Shown: positions 41,462 to 51,275, counted from the first letter of the stretch. The stretch: DNA of 64,000 bases from Actinopolymorpha pittospori (GCF_014873875.1 NZ_JADBEM010000001.1:3596001-3660000); one strand, 5' to 3'. Notes: a model not told the origin generated them from the sequence alone. Program-made: numbers and translations.

Positions 41462-42973
41462 ATGACCGAGACACCGCAAGGTAACCCCGGCGAGGAAGAC
41501 GATCTTCCTGAGCAGATGCGGATTAGGCGTGAGAAGCGCGAGCGGCTGATCGGTCGTGGAGTCGATCCCTATCCCGTCTCGGTAACCCGCACTCACACAC
41601 TCGCCGACCTGCGCGCCATCTACACCGACCTGCCGTCCGACCACTCCACCGGCGACTCGGTGACGATCGTCGGCCGGGTCATCTTCTCCAGGATTGCCGG
41701 CAAGCTCTGCTTCGCACGGCTGCGCGACGGGGATGGCACCGAGGTGCAGGCGATGATCTCCCTCGACCGGGTGGGAGAGGAGTCCCTCGCCGACTGGAAG
41801 TCCACCGTCGATATCGGTGACCACGTCGGCGTCGAGGGCGAAGTGGTGACGAGCAAGCGCGGTGAACTTTCCGTCGCCGCCACTCGTTGGTTCATGGTCG
41901 CGAAGGCCCTCCGGCCGCTACCGGTCGAGCACAAGGCACTTTCGGACGAGTCGCGCGTACGCCAGCGTTACCTCGATCTCATCCAGCGACCACAGGCGCG
42001 CGAGCTGCTGCTCGCGCGGTCCGTCGTCGTGGGGTCGATTCGGCAGACCCTGATGAGCCGTGGCTATCTCGAAGTTGAAACCCCGGTTCTGCAGGCGATC
42101 CACGGCGGCGCCGCCGCCCGGCCGTTCGGCACCCATTTCAACGCCTTCGACCGCGAGTACTACCTTCGTATCGCCATCGAGCTCTACCTCAAGCGGCTCG
42201 TGGTCGGCGGGGTGCACAAGGTCTTCGAGATCGGCCGCAATTTCCGTAACGAGGGGCTGGACTCGACCCACTCGCCGGAGTTCACGATGCTGGAGGCCTA
42301 CGAGGCCTACGGCGATTACCACACGATGGCCGAACTCATCCACGCGCTGGTTCTCGACGCGGCGCGCGCGCTCGGATCCACCGTCGTCCCCGACGGCCGG
42401 GGCGGCGAGATCGACCTCGAAGCACAATGGCGCTGGCTCCCGATCCACGAGGCTGTTTCCTCGGCGGTCGGTGCGGAGGTGACTCCCGACACCGACGAAG
42501 CCGAGTTGCGCCGATACGCCGAGCGCTTCGACATCGCTCTCGAACCCGGCTGGGGTGCCGGTGAGATCGTGCTCGAACTCTTCGAGAAGTTGGTCGAGCA
42601 CACCCTGGTCCAGCCAACATTTGTCTGTGACTATCCGGCCGAGGTCCGGCCACTCGCCCGACCGCACCGCAAGGACCCGCGGCTCGCCGAGGCCTTCGAC
42701 CTGGTGGCGGCGGGAGTGGAGTTGTCCCCGGCATATTCGGAGCTGGTCGACCCGGTCGAACAACGCGATCGGCTGGTCCAACAGTCGATCCGGGCGGCCG
42801 GGGGAGACGTCGACGCGATGCAGCTCGATGAGGATTTCCTCCGCGCCCTCGAATACGGCATGCCGCCGACTGGCGGCATGGGCATGGGAATCGACCGGCT
42901 GGTCATGCTGCTGACGGGTGTCCGTTCCATTCGCGACACCATCCTGTTCCCGCTGGTGAAGCCTGAGCTGTGA
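41462..42973 (+). CDS. lysS: Lysyl-tRNA synthetase, class II
   Basis: A 503-residue cytosolic enzyme charging tRNA-Lys. The N-terminal OB-fold (SVTIVGRVIFSRIAGKLCFA; LRDGDGTEVQAMIS) binds the anticodon. The catalytic core has motif 2 (FEIGRNFRNEGLDSTHSPEF, then TMLEAYEAYGDY) and motif 3 (GMGMGIDRLVMLLTG). The length is as expected for a simple LysS, without a LysX membrane domain. It is followed by lsr2 and clpC in the order conserved across actinomycetes. Confidence 0.97.
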   Translation: MTETPQGNPGEEDDLPEQMRIRREKRERLIGRGVDPYPVSVTRTHTLADLRAIYTDLPSDHSTGDSVTIVGRVIFSRIAGKLCFARLRDGDGTEVQAMISLDRVGEESLADWKSTVDIGDHVGVEGEVVTSKRGELSVAATRWFMVAKALRPLPVEHKALSDESRVRQRYLDLIQRPQARELLLARSVVVGSIRQTLMSRGYLEVETPVLQAIHGGAAARPFGTHFNAFDREYYLRIAIELYLKRLVVGGVHKVFEIGRNFRNEGLDSTHSPEFTMLEAYEAYGDYHTMAELIHALVLDAARALGSTVVPDGRGGEIDLEAQWRWLPIHEAVSSAVGAEVTPDTDEAELRRYAERFDIALEPGWGAGEIVLELFEKLVEHTLVQPTFVCDYPAEVRPLARPHRKDPRLAEAFDLVAAGVELSPAYSELVDPVEQRDRLVQQSIRAAGGDVDAMQLDEDFLRALEYGMPPTGGMGMGIDRLVMLLTGVRSIRDTILFPLVKPEL

Positions 42974-43165
42974 CCGCCGGACCGCGGTGGGGCGGAGCGC
43001 AACCTCGGGTTGGCAGCGCATTGGGCGACGCCGCACGCGATTGCCGCGTGGCACGGTGTGAGCAAACAGCGATAGTTGGCAGTGGGTGATATTCGATGTT
43101 TGCCCAAAGCTGCTGTTTGCCTCTATTGTTGTAGCAGCCCCCGTTTATTCGAGAAGGGAACAGCA

Positions 43166-43504
43166 GTGGCGACGAAGACCAACGTCGTTCTCATCGATGA
43201 CCTCGATGGTTCCGAGGCCGAGGAGAGCGTGAAGTTTGCGCTGGACGGTGTCTCCTACGAAATCGACCTGTCCGCCAAGAATGCCACGAAGTTGCGCAAC
43301 GCCTTTGCGTCCTACGTCGGATCCGCTCGCCGGGTGGGTGGCCGCGCGACCCGCGGTCGCGCCGCAAAGCCGGCCGGGGGTTCGGCTCGTAAGCCCGAAA
43401 CGGCCGAGATCCGGGCCTGGGCGCGCGAGCAGGGCTGGGACGTCAGTGACCGTGGTCGGATCCCCGCCGAGATCATCGAGGCCTACCAGAAGGGCCGCCG
43501 GTAA
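43166..43504 (+). CDS. lsr2: Lsr2-type nucleoid-associated xenogeneic silencer
   Basis: A 112-residue H-NS-like bridging protein that silences AT-rich, acquired DNA. The N-terminal dimerisation domain (VVLIDDLDGSEAEESVKFAL; VSYEIDLSAKNATKLRNAF) and the C-terminal DNA-binding domain (AEIRAWAREQGWDVSDRGRI, then PAEIIEAYQK) are complete; the RGR minor-groove hook is present. The GTG at 43166 follows AAGGGAA. The leader is notably AT-richer than its surroundings (43085-43140), with TTGCCC (43099-43104) and TATTGT (43124-43129) as a tentative promoter, which may permit Lsr2 autobinding. Confidence 0.96.
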   Translation: MATKTNVVLIDDLDGSEAEESVKFALDGVSYEIDLSAKNATKLRNAFASYVGSARRVGGRATRGRAAKPAGGSARKPETAEIRAWAREQGWDVSDRGRIPAEIIEAYQKGRR

Positions 43505-43653
43505 GACTCTCGGCACCTCGTCCGGTCCGGGCAGGTTCTGAGGCAGGAGCGCCAGCCACCGGCGATCAAGTCGCCATGGTCGCCGAGCGTCGCGAAGGGG
43601 CGGCGCTTTGGGCTCGGTGCCGCACGTCCCAGGTCTGACCGGTCCAACCGCGT

Positions 43654-43685
43654 AAGACCCCCGAGGATGCGTCCTCGGGGGTCTT
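43654..43685 (+). terminator. Intrinsic terminator after lsr2
   Basis: AAGACCCCCGAGGA (43654-43667), loop TGCG, then the perfect 14-bp complement (43672-43685). It isolates lsr2 from clpC. Confidence 0.9.
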
Positions 43686-43713
43686 GTCGTACTGTCACAT
43701 GCTGCGGGTGAGC

Positions 43714-43802
43714 GTTCGCACAGGGTGACGATTGGCCCCAAATGCGGCACTGGCCGCACCATCGGGCCGCAACCGACCCCCTTCCGGCGTTCGCTTGCGG
43801 CG
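43714..43802 (+). promoter_or_regulatory. ClgR-type operator sites upstream of clpC
   Basis: GTTCGCTTGCGGCG (43789-43802) matches GTTCGC-N5-GCG, the ClgR consensus described for Streptomyces clp and lon promoters. A second, one-mismatch site, GTTCGCACAGGGTG, lies at 43714-43727. Both are 200-290 bp upstream of the clpC ATG. A -10-like TAGCAT at 43941-43946 is closer to the gene; the core promoter is not resolved. Confidence 0.55.
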
Positions 43803-44006
43803 TAACGTCTCGTCAGAGGCGGCACCCATGGAACAGAGTAGGGGTGCCACCAGTTACAGCGTTACCTAGTGTTCACGGCTCGCTCCTAGTTGATCCCCAC
43901 TCGCAACATGGTGGGAGGAGGCTGGGCGGCGACCGGGGACTAGCATGAAATGCAGGGGCCGGGCGGATCCGGACCCCCGCGCCGTCTCCAGCCCGGGGAG
44001 CGAAAG

Positions 44007-46511
44007 ATGTTCGAGAGGTTCACCGACCGCGCGAGGCGGGTTGTCGTCCTGGCCCAAGAAGAGGCCCGGATGCTCAGCCACAACTACATCGGCACCGAGC
44101 ACATCCTGCTAGGCCTCATCCACGAGGGCGAGGGTGTGGCCGCCAAGGCGCTCGAGAGCCTCGGCATCTCGCTGGAAGCTGTCCGCGCCCAGGTCGAGGA
44201 GATCATCGGCCAGGGTCAGCAGGCGCCCAGCGGACACATCCCGTTCACGCCGAGGGCCAAGAAGGTCCTCGAGCTTTCGTTGCGGGAAGCTCTGCAGCTC
44301 GGTCACAACTACATCGGCACCGAACACATCCTCCTCGGTCTTATCCGCGAGGGTGAGGGCGTGGCTGCCCAGGTGCTGGTCAAGTTGGGTGCCGATCTCG
44401 GCCGCGTACGCCAGCAGGTCATCCAGCTGCTGTCGGGTTACCAGGGCAAGGAGACCGCGGGTGCGGCCGCCGGTGCCAGCGGCGAGGGCTCGCCGCAGGG
44501 CTCGCTGGTGCTCGACCAGTTCGGTCGCAACCTGACGCAGGGTGCGCGCGAGGGCAAGCTCGACCCCGTCATCGGACGCGAGAAGGAAATCGAGCGGGTC
44601 ATGCAGGTGCTGTCCCGCCGCACCAAGAACAACCCGGTCCTCATCGGTGAGCCCGGCGTCGGTAAGACCGCGATCGTCGAGGGCCTCGCCCAGGCGATCG
44701 TCCGGGGCGACGTGCCCGAGACGCTCAAGGACAAGCAGATCTACACGCTGGACCTGGGCGCCCTGGTCGCCGGTTCGCGCTACCGCGGTGACTTCGAGGA
44801 ACGGCTGAAGAAGGTCCTGAAGGAGATCCGCACCCGCGGGGACATCGTCCTCTTCATCGACGAGCTGCACACCCTGGTGGGTGCCGGCGCGGCCGAGGGT
44901 GCGATCGACGCGGCGAGCATCCTGAAGCCGATGCTGGCTCGTGGCGAGCTGCAGACCGTCGGCGCGACCACTCTCGACGAGTACCGCAAGTACCTCGAGA
45001 AGGACGCCGCGCTCGAACGCCGCTTCCAGCCCATCCACGTGCAGGAGCCCTCGATGGCCCTCACGATCGAGATGCTGAAGGGCCAGCGCGACCGCTACGA
45101 GGCGCACCACCGCGTCACCATCACCGACGCGGCGATCGTGGCGGCAGCCCAGCTGTCCGACCGCTACATCTCCGACCGGTTCCTGCCCGACAAAGCCATC
45201 GACCTGATCGACGAGGCCGGCTCGCGGCTGCGGATCCGCCGGATGACGGCTCCGCCGGACCTGCGGGAGTTCGACGAGCGGATCGCCAACGTCCGCCGCG
45301 ACAAGGAAGCCGCGATCGACGCGCAGGACTTCGAGCGCGCCGCCTCCCTGCGCGATGAGGAGAAGAAGCTCATCGCCCAGAAGGCCGAGCGGGAGAAGCA
45401 GTGGAAGGCCGGCGACATGGATGTCGTCGCCGAGGTCGACGAGGAACTGATCGCGGAGGTCCTCTCCACCGCGACCGGCATCCCGGTCTTCAAGTTGACC
45501 GAGGAGGAGTCGCAGCGACTGCTCCGCATGGAGGAGGAGCTGCACAAGCGCTACGTCGGTCAGGAGGACGCGGTCCGGGCGCTGGCCAAGGCCATCCGCC
45601 GTACCCGCGCCGGCCTGAAGGACCCGAAGCGTCCTGGTGGCTCGTTCATCTTCGCCGGCCCGTCCGGTGTCGGTAAGACCGAGCTGTCCAAGGCACTGAC
45701 GGAGTTCCTGTTCGGCGACGAGGACGCGCTCATCCAGCTGGACATGAGCGAGTACTCCGAGAAGCACACCGTCTCGCGGCTGTTCGGCTCGCCGCCCGGC
45801 TACGTCGGGTACGACGAGGGTGGCCAGCTCACCGAGAAGGTGCGGCGCAAGCCGTTCTCGGTCGTCCTCTTCGACGAGGTGGAGAAGGCCCACCCGGAGA
45901 TCTTCAACTCGCTGTTGCAGATCCTCGAGGAAGGCCGGCTCACCGACGCGCAGGGTCGGGTGATCGACTTCAAGAACACCGTCATCATCATGACCACCAA
46001 CCTCGGCACCCGTGACATCGCCAAGGGCGTCAACCTCGGGTTCACGCAGTCGCGGGACAGTGGTGGGTCCTACGAGCGGATGAAGGCGAAGGTCCAGGAG
46101 GAGCTCAAGCAGCACTTCCGGCCGGAGTTCCTCAACCGTGTCGACGACATCATCGTCTTCCCGCCGCTGAGCGAGGAGCAGCTCGTCGACATCGTGGACC
46201 TGTTGATCGCCAAGGTCGAGGACCGGCTGCGCGACAAGGACATGGGCATCGAGCTGACCGCGCCGGCCAAGGCGCTGCTCGCCAAGCGCGGCTACGACCC
46301 GGTGCTCGGCGCCCGGCCGCTGCGCCGGACGCTGCAGCGCGAGATCGAGGACACGCTCGCGGAGAAGCTCCTGTACGGCGAGCTGACGCCGGGGCAGATC
46401 GTCCTGGTCGACGTCCAGGGCGAAGGCAAGGAAGCGACGTTCACCTTCACCGGCACGACCAAGGCGCCTGTGCCCGATCTGCCGACGATCGAGGCCACGT
46501 CCCAGGAGTAG
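44007..46511 (+). CDS. clpC: ATP-dependent Clp protease ATP-binding subunit ClpC
   Basis: An 834-residue AAA+ unfoldase that feeds ClpP. The Clp N-domain (two repeats with [19 protein letters not shown] and [19 protein letters not shown]) covers residues 1-145. AAA-1 has [18 protein letters not shown] and [18 protein letters not shown] motif in the middle domain ([20 protein letters not shown]) distinguishes ClpC from ClpB. AAA-2 has [14 protein letters not shown] and [16 protein letters not shown], and the ClpP-docking loop region follows. The start ATG has GGGGAG 8-9 nt upstream. The long 5' region carries ClgR-type sites. Confidence 0.97.
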   Translation: MFERFTDRARRVVVLAQEEARMLSHNYIGTEHILLGLIHEGEGVAAKALESLGISLEAVRAQVEEIIGQGQQAPSGHIPFTPRAKKVLELSLREALQLGHNYIGTEHILLGLIREGEGVAAQVLVKLGADLGRVRQQVIQLLSGYQGKETAGAAAGASGEGSPQGSLVLDQFGRNLTQGAREGKLDPVIGREKEIERVMQVLSRRTKNNPVLIGEPGVGKTAIVEGLAQAIVRGDVPETLKDKQIYTLDLGALVAGSRYRGDFEERLKKVLKEIRTRGDIVLFIDELHTLVGAGAAEGAIDAASILKPMLARGELQTVGATTLDEYRKYLEKDAALERRFQPIHVQEPSMALTIEMLKGQRDRYEAHHRVTITDAAIVAAAQLSDRYISDRFLPDKAIDLIDEAGSRLRIRRMTAPPDLREFDERIANVRRDKEAAIDAQDFERAASLRDEEKKLIAQKAEREKQWKAGDMDVVAEVDEELIAEVLSTATGIPVFKLTEEESQRLLRMEEELHKRYVGQEDAVRALAKAIRRTRAGLKDPKRPGGSFIFAGPSGVGKTELSKALTEFLFGDEDALIQLDMSEYSEKHTVSRLFGSPPGYVGYDEGGQLTEKVRRKPFSVVLFDEVEKAHPEIFNSLLQILEEGRLTDAQGRVIDFKNTVIIMTTNLGTRDIAKGVNLGFTQSRDSGGSYERMKAKVQEELKQHFRPEFLNRVDDIIVFPPLSEEQLVDIVDLLIAKVEDRLRDKDMGIELTAPAKALLAKRGYDPVLGARPLRRTLQREIEDTLAEKLLYGELTPGQIVLVDVQGEGKEATFTFTGTTKAPVPDLPTIEATSQE

Positions 46512-46530
46512 GCACCACCGACTCCCCGGA

Positions 46531-46566
46531 GCGAAGGGGCGACCGCACCAGCGGTCGCCCCTTCGC
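46531..46566. terminator. Hairpin terminator after clpC
   Basis: A 16-bp perfect stem (GCGAAGGGGCGACCGC and complement) with an ACCA loop, 20 bp after the clpC stop and facing the convergent PL8 gene. Confidence 0.92.
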
Positions 46567-46728
46567 CGTCCCTGCCGTCCCTGTCCGCCCCTGTCGTCCA
46601 CGTTGTCCGAGCGCCCAGGCGTCCGGGTCGTCCCCTCCGAGTGGTCGGGGTGGGTTCGTCACCGCCCGCGGTGAACGTCGCGCGGGCTCGACACGTCCGA
46701 CGGGTCAGTCCGCGGCGGCGGGCGTCGG

Positions 46729-49278
46729 TCAACCTCGGCGGCGGGCGAACAGTCGCTGCACGCCGTCGTCGAGGACGTCCACGGCCGACGCGGCGAGCCG
46801 ATCGTCGCGGCGGAGGTCCGCGAGGCTCCGGCGCAGCGCCCACAGCGCCTCCCAGGCCGCCTCTGTGCCCTCTGTCGCCTCCGCGACGTCCGCGCCGTCC
46901 AGCGGCCCGGCGAGCCGGTCGAGCCCGTCCAGCCGCTCGGCGAGGCGCTCCCGGGCGGCCGGGGCCACCTCGCCGGCTCCGGCCAGGTCGGCCAGGCACG
47001 CCCGGACGTCCGGGAGTGCCCACGGCCGGTGTGCCACCCGCAGCGACCGGCTCTGCCCGCGGGCGCCGGCCAGGTCGACCTCGACGGTGAGCGGGTCGAG
47101 CGCGACGACCCGCACGCCCGGGTCGGCGGCCAGCACCTTCGTCGCCCGGACCTTCATCGTGAACCGCACCTTCTCCGCGAGGCGGGTCGGATCCGACATG
47201 GCGACCGCCACCTCCTCGGCACCCTCACGCAGGACGACGCAGCCGGGCGCGTCGGCGCTGACGATCGACGCGGAGGCGCCCGCGGTCCACAGGTTGACTC
47301 CCAGGACGCCCGTGGCGAGGGCGCGCACCGCCTGGACCGCTCCGGTGTTGGCGACGACGGCGACCCCCGGCCGGGCGGCGTACCGCCTGGTGGTCTCAGC
47401 GTCCGCGGTCGGCAGCAGGACGTAGGCGTATCCCGCCCGGTCGGGGTCCACCCCGTGGTCGAGCCAGATCGTGAGGAAGTCGCGCACCAGGGCGGTGTCG
47501 TCGGTCCAGGACGGATGCCGGGTGAGGTCGGACCAGCGGCCGGTCCGGCGATCCCGCGTCAGCGTGAGGTCGGCGCCGCCGGGGAAGACGTACCCGCCGG
47601 TCCCGGCGAGGTGGACCCAGCCCGCGTTCGTGGCGGTCTCCAGATCGCCCGGCCGGGCCACCGCGGGACGGCCGTCGACCAGCACAGTCTCGGCCGCGGA
47701 GGTGCGGAGCCGGCGGTTCTCGACGACGGTCTCCACCCTCCGGCCGTCATGAGCGGTGATGCCGGCGCCCAGGGCGACCACCTCGTCGTCGAAGCAGAAC
47801 CATGACTTCTGGGACACGAGTGAGCAGCCCTGCGAGGACAGCCGCATTCCGGCGGCGGTGTAGCGGCGTTCGAGGGTGGTCCCGCCCACCCAGTCCGCTG
47901 GATTGAGGTGGCCGCGCCCCTCTCCCGGCCCACGCTCGCGTACGTCCACCGTCGTGCCGGGAATGCGGTACGGGTCGACCGTCGGCCAGAACCCGTCGTT
48001 GTAGTGGTCGAGCCGGTCGTCGTACAGGTAGGTCGCGCCATCGGCGCTCAGCCAGCCGCGCAGGTTCTCCTCGTTGATCGACTCGAACGACGCGATTCGA
48101 CGCGACCTCATCGAGACGCCGTACGCCCAGGCCGCCTTCCGGTGCACCACCCGGTCCATGCCGGCGAAGACGTGACTCACCTCTAGCGGGCCGCGGCGGG
48201 CCAGCGAGTCGTCGGTGAGCAGGGCGCGGGCCGCGAGCACCGTCGGGATGCCGCGTCCCCGCAGCCCGTCGTCGAGGGTGTCGGCTTCGAGCCACTCCCG
48301 GACCAGTGGGGCGAGCCAGGACCGCACCTCCTCCGACGCGGCCACGAGCAACCCCAGGGCGGCGTCGAGCGCGGTGTGCCCGGCATGGTGGTCCTGTTCG
48401 TCGTGGCGCGCGATGACGCGTCCGCTCGCGAGGTCCATCAGGCCGCCGCGCCAGATCAGCGGGTCGAACGCCGTACGGATCCACTCCAGGACGATCCCGT
48501 CCTCCAGCGCGAACGGGGTACCCGCCACCCGCGCGAAGATGGCCGGCAGGGTGCCGAGCAGTTGGACCCCGTACGACCCGTTGTAGGGGTAGTGGTTGTG
48601 CTGCAGGAACGAGCCGTCGCGGTGGAAGCCGTCGCCCTCCTCGACGTAGGCGAGGACCGGCGCCAGTCCGTCGACACCGAGCCGAACGGTCGTCGCGTCG
48701 CCGGCGAGGGCACCACGCCCGACCACGACGTCCGCGGTGAGCGCCCGGTTGGCGGCGGTGCCGATGGGTTCGGGCGTGTAGTGGGCGACCGCGCTGGTGT
48801 AGGCGGAAAGCCGCGCGGGTGTCAGGTGGTCGAACACCAACATCGCCGCGAGGTTGAGTGCTCGCGGCCCGGAGATCATCCACTCGAACCAGTTGCCGAG
48901 GATCTCGCCGTCCGCGCGGTAGTAGCGGGCCACCATCCAGTCGAGGCCGTCGATCAGGTCGGCGAGGAGCTTCGGATCCTGGTGGGTGTCGCTTCCCCGC
49001 GTCGCCCAGCCCAGTGCCATCCGGAACAGCCGGTCGAAGGAGCGCGAGATCGCGAACGACCGATGGACGTCGAGCCGGGCGTCCTCCCACAGGGCGCGAC
49101 GGTTCGCTTCGGTGGCCATCGTTGACCACCACCGCCTCGCGTCCGTCCCGATCCGCGCCAGCGCGGACGCGAGTGCCGGATCCGTGGGCTCGTAGTCGGC
49201 TGCCACCCAGCCCGCCCGCCACTGGGCCCGCATCCGGGCAAGGTCCGCGACCGTTTCCGCCGACTCCGACGCGCTCAT
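46729..49278 (-). CDS. Polysaccharide lyase family 8 (hyaluronate/chondroitin/xanthan lyase-like)
   Basis: An 849-residue lyase that would cleave uronic-acid polysaccharides by beta-elimination. The alpha-toroid domain carries Asn177 (TAANRALTADV), His227 and Tyr236 (DGSFLQHNHYPYNGSYG); their spacing of 50 and 9 residues equals that of the Asn-His-Tyr triad of streptococcal hyaluronate lyase. The aromatic patch NWFEW is at about residues 129-133. HRKAAWAYGVSMRSRRIASF and SINEENLRGWLSADGATYLY match PL8 beta-sandwich and substrate segments. Unlike most PL8 enzymes it has no signal peptide, so it probably acts on imported oligosaccharides. The ATG overlaps the mutY stop as ATGA. Confidence 0.9.
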   Translation of the reverse strand: MSASESAETVADLARMRAQWRAGWVAADYEPTDPALASALARIGTDARRWWSTMATEANRRALWEDARLDVHRSFAISRSFDRLFRMALGWATRGSDTHQDPKLLADLIDGLDWMVARYYRADGEILGNWFEWMISGPRALNLAAMLVFDHLTPARLSAYTSAVAHYTPEPIGTAANRALTADVVVGRGALAGDATTVRLGVDGLAPVLAYVEEGDGFHRDGSFLQHNHYPYNGSYGVQLLGTLPAIFARVAGTPFALEDGIVLEWIRTAFDPLIWRGGLMDLASGRVIARHDEQDHHAGHTALDAALGLLVAASEEVRSWLAPLVREWLEADTLDDGLRGRGIPTVLAARALLTDDSLARRGPLEVSHVFAGMDRVVHRKAAWAYGVSMRSRRIASFESINEENLRGWLSADGATYLYDDRLDHYNDGFWPTVDPYRIPGTTVDVRERGPGEGRGHLNPADWVGGTTLERRYTAAGMRLSSQGCSLVSQKSWFCFDDEVVALGAGITAHDGRRVETVVENRRLRTSAAETVLVDGRPAVARPGDLETATNAGWVHLAGTGGYVFPGGADLTLTRDRRTGRWSDLTRHPSWTDDTALVRDFLTIWLDHGVDPDRAGYAYVLLPTADAETTRRYAARPGVAVVANTGAVQAVRALATGVLGVNLWTAGASASIVSADAPGCVVLREGAEEVAVAMSDPTRLAEKVRFTMKVRATKVLAADPGVRVVALDPLTVEVDLAGARGQSRSLRVAHRPWALPDVRACLADLAGAGEVAPAARERLAERLDGLDRLAGPLDGADVAEATEGTEAAWEALWALRRSLADLRRDDRLAASAVDVLDDGVQRLFARRRG

Positions 49279-50177
49279 CCGGACGGGACCACCGCCGCGA
49301 CTCCCGTCGGCAGGCGGTAGCGCCCGCGGGCGAGGGGTTCGACCAGCCCGTCGGCGACCAGGGTGTCGAGCGCGCGTTCCCGCTGGACCGGGTCCGGCCA
49401 GACCGCGTCGAGCCTGGCCTTCGGGACGGCGCCGTCGGACTCGCGCAGCACCCGCAGGAGCCGTCCACGACACTGCCGGTCGGTGCCCTCGTAGCTCTGT
49501 CGCCGCCTCGGCGGGCCGTCGTGGTCGGGTCGGCCGGCCTGCCGCCAGGCGCACTCGCGGTACAGCGGGCAGGAGTCGCAGCGCGGTGCGGCCGCCGTGC
49601 ACACCAGGGCGCCGACCTCCATCACCGCGACGGCCCAGCGCGCGGCGGTCGCGGGGGCGTCGGGGAGCAGGTCCTGCGCAGTGCGGCGTTCGCGGGCGGT
49701 CGTCGCCGTCGGCGGATATCGCACGCCGTCCACGACGCGGGTGAGCACCCGGCGGACGTTCGTGTCGAGCACCGCATGGCGCTGGCCGTAGGCGAACGAC
49801 GCGACCGCCGCAGCGGTGTAGTCGCCGATGCCAGGGAGCGCGCGGAGGTCGTCGTAGCTCGCCGGCACCGCACCGTCGTGTCGCTCGGTGATCGTATGCG
49901 CGGCGGCGTAGAGGCGCAGTGCCCGCCGCGGATAGCCGAGGCGGCCCCACTGGCGGACCGCCTCCCCCGGTGTGTCGGCGGCGAGCGCGGAGGGCGTGGG
50001 CCAGCGCTCGAGCCACTCGGCATAGGCCGGCAGCACCCGGTTGACCGGGGTCTGCTGCAGCATCACCTCGCTGACGAGGACGCCCCACGGTGTGGCGTCG
50101 GGACGTCGCCAGGGAAGGTCGCGGGCGTGCTCGGCGTACCACGCGAGCACCGGCGCGTGCAGGGGCGAGATCGGCAT
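49275..50177 (-). CDS. mutY: A/G-specific adenine DNA glycosylase
   Basis: 300 residues from the ATG at 50177. It removes adenine mispaired with 8-oxoguanine. Glu37 (VSEVMLQQTPV) and Asp138 (AVLDTNVRRVL) fall at the same numbers as the E. coli catalytic residues. The helix-hairpin-helix is LPGIGDYTAAAVASF, and the iron-sulfur cysteines follow C-x6-C-x2-C-x5-C (CTAAAPRCDSCPLYREC). The C-terminal NUDIX-like 8-oxoG domain of E. coli MutY is reduced or replaced by a winged-helix-like tail. It is translationally coupled to the downstream PL8 lyase. Confidence 0.95.
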   Translation of the reverse strand: MPISPLHAPVLAWYAEHARDLPWRRPDATPWGVLVSEVMLQQTPVNRVLPAYAEWLERWPTPSALAADTPGEAVRQWGRLGYPRRALRLYAAAHTITERHDGAVPASYDDLRALPGIGDYTAAAVASFAYGQRHAVLDTNVRRVLTRVVDGVRYPPTATTARERRTAQDLLPDAPATAARWAVAVMEVGALVCTAAAPRCDSCPLYRECAWRQAGRPDHDGPPRRRQSYEGTDRQCRGRLLRVLRESDGAVPKARLDAVWPDPVQRERALDTLVADGLVEPLARGRYRLPTGVAAVVPSG

Positions 50178-50258
50178 GGCAGGTCCGATCCTCGCACGCG
50201 GCGCGGATCTCGCCCACCCGACGCGGCGTGGATACGCGGCGAGGTGCCGCCGCACGGC

Positions 50259-50264
50259 TACCCT
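50259..50264 (+). promoter_or_regulatory. -10 hexamer, leaderless membrane-anchored protein gene
   Basis: TACCCT ends 7 nt before the ATG at 50272, divergent from mutY. Confidence 0.5.
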
Positions 50265-50271
50265 CCGCCGT

Positions 50272-51108
50272 ATGATGCGCCCTCTCTTACGACCGGTCGG
50301 GCCGTTGCCCGCCTCGGCGTACTGGATCCGGCGTTCGATCGTGCTCGTCGCGCTCGGCCTGTTCATCTGGTGGGTGGTCGCGCTCCTCGTGCCCGACGGT
50401 CCGGACCGGAGCGCCGCGGCCGGACTGCCCACGCCGACACCGACACCGACCGCGCCGGCGGTCATCGCGGATCCCGACGGCGGCGCGGGTGCCATGCAGC
50501 GCCCGGGGGCGGGCCAGGCCGATGGCTCCGGTCAGGGGAGCGGCTCCGGGGACAGCTCCGGCCAAGAAGAGGACCCGCAGCGCGGCGGTACGGGCGGCCA
50601 GGGCGGCTCAGTGCGCACCTCGCCGCCCGCGACCGGTACCAACTCAGGCCGCACGGAGCGGCCCACCGCGACAGCCACTCCGAAGGTGCGGACGCCGCGG
50701 ACCCCGAGTCCGCCGGCCCGTCCCGTCGCCTGTGATCCCGGACGGCTCGGGCTGGAAGCCGAGATCGCCAAGAGCCCCGTCCCGGCCGGCCAGCCGGTGA
50801 CCGTGACGCTGCGGTTGCGCAACGGAGCCTCCGCCGCCTGCCAGCTGGCGATCAGCGCCAAGACGCTGCAGGTCGAGGTGACCTCCGGCAACGACCAGAT
50901 CTGGGACACCTCGGACTGTTCGGCCGTCCCGGACGCTCCGCTGGTACTCGGCCCCCGCGAGCAGCGCGAGCTGACGATCCGCTGGCCGGGCGTCCGCTCC
51001 CGGGAGGGCTGCCCCGGCGGTCAGCCGGCCGCTCTGCCCGGCTACTACGCCGCGACGGCGAGCGTCGGCGGCGTCACCGCGTCGCCCGCGAGGTTCCGGC
51101 TCGCCTGA
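50272..51108 (+). CDS. Membrane-anchored exported protein with C-terminal beta-sandwich-like domain
   Basis: 278 residues, function unknown. One N-terminal membrane anchor (about residues 20-40, SIVLVALGLFIWWVVALLV) is followed by a long Thr/Pro/Gly/Ser-rich linker (to about residue 158). A compact extracellular domain follows with four cysteines (CDPGRLGLEAEIAKSPVPAG; ACQLAISAKTLQVEVTSGND; DTSDCSAVPDAPLVLGPREQ; GCPGGQPAALPGYYAATAS). It resembles DUF4232/immunoglobulin-like domains of actinobacterial lipoproteins, but the match is by pattern only. It lies opposite mutY. Confidence 0.75.
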   Translation: MMRPLLRPVGPLPASAYWIRRSIVLVALGLFIWWVVALLVPDGPDRSAAAGLPTPTPTPTAPAVIADPDGGAGAMQRPGAGQADGSGQGSGSGDSSGQEEDPQRGGTGGQGGSVRTSPPATGTNSGRTERPTATATPKVRTPRTPSPPARPVACDPGRLGLEAEIAKSPVPAGQPVTVTLRLRNGASAACQLAISAKTLQVEVTSGNDQIWDTSDCSAVPDAPLVLGPREQRELTIRWPGVRSREGCPGGQPAALPGYYAATASVGGVTASPARFRLA

Positions 51109-51222
51109 CCTGACCGGCCGCCCCGACCGGCGCTCTGACCGGCTGCTCTGACCGGGTGCTGAGATACGCCACGGCCTGATCGTGACAGCGACCCTCCAGA
51201 GTACTAGCGTGCCCTAAGCATG

Positions 51223-51275
51223 CTTTGCGCAAAGTCGCCTGCCCTGCGTAGCTTCCAAGCATCAATGCGCAGAAG
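51223..51275 (+). promoter_or_regulatory. LacI-type operator and degenerate second copy upstream of Gfo/Idh gene
   Basis: CTTTGCGCAAAG (51223-51234) is a perfect 12-bp palindrome with the central CG step typical of LacI/GalR operators. A related element, CAATGCGCAGAAG (51263-51275), shares ATGCGCA. Both follow an AAGCAT tract. They lie 50-105 bp before the start codon, where a repressor would block transcription. No lacI-type gene is in the window. Confidence 0.5.

Noticed and set aside
43820..43852. GGCACCC/GGGTGCC stem in the clpC leader as a riboswitch
   Set aside because: A single 7-bp stem is too little to support a regulatory RNA call.
44109..46601. 830-codon ORF antisense to clpC
   Set aside because: Shadow frame of a highly conserved gene; low-complexity composition and no domain.
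46512..46728. Small ORFs between clpC and PL8
   Set aside because: The region is explained by the terminator hairpin; no start signals or family motifs.
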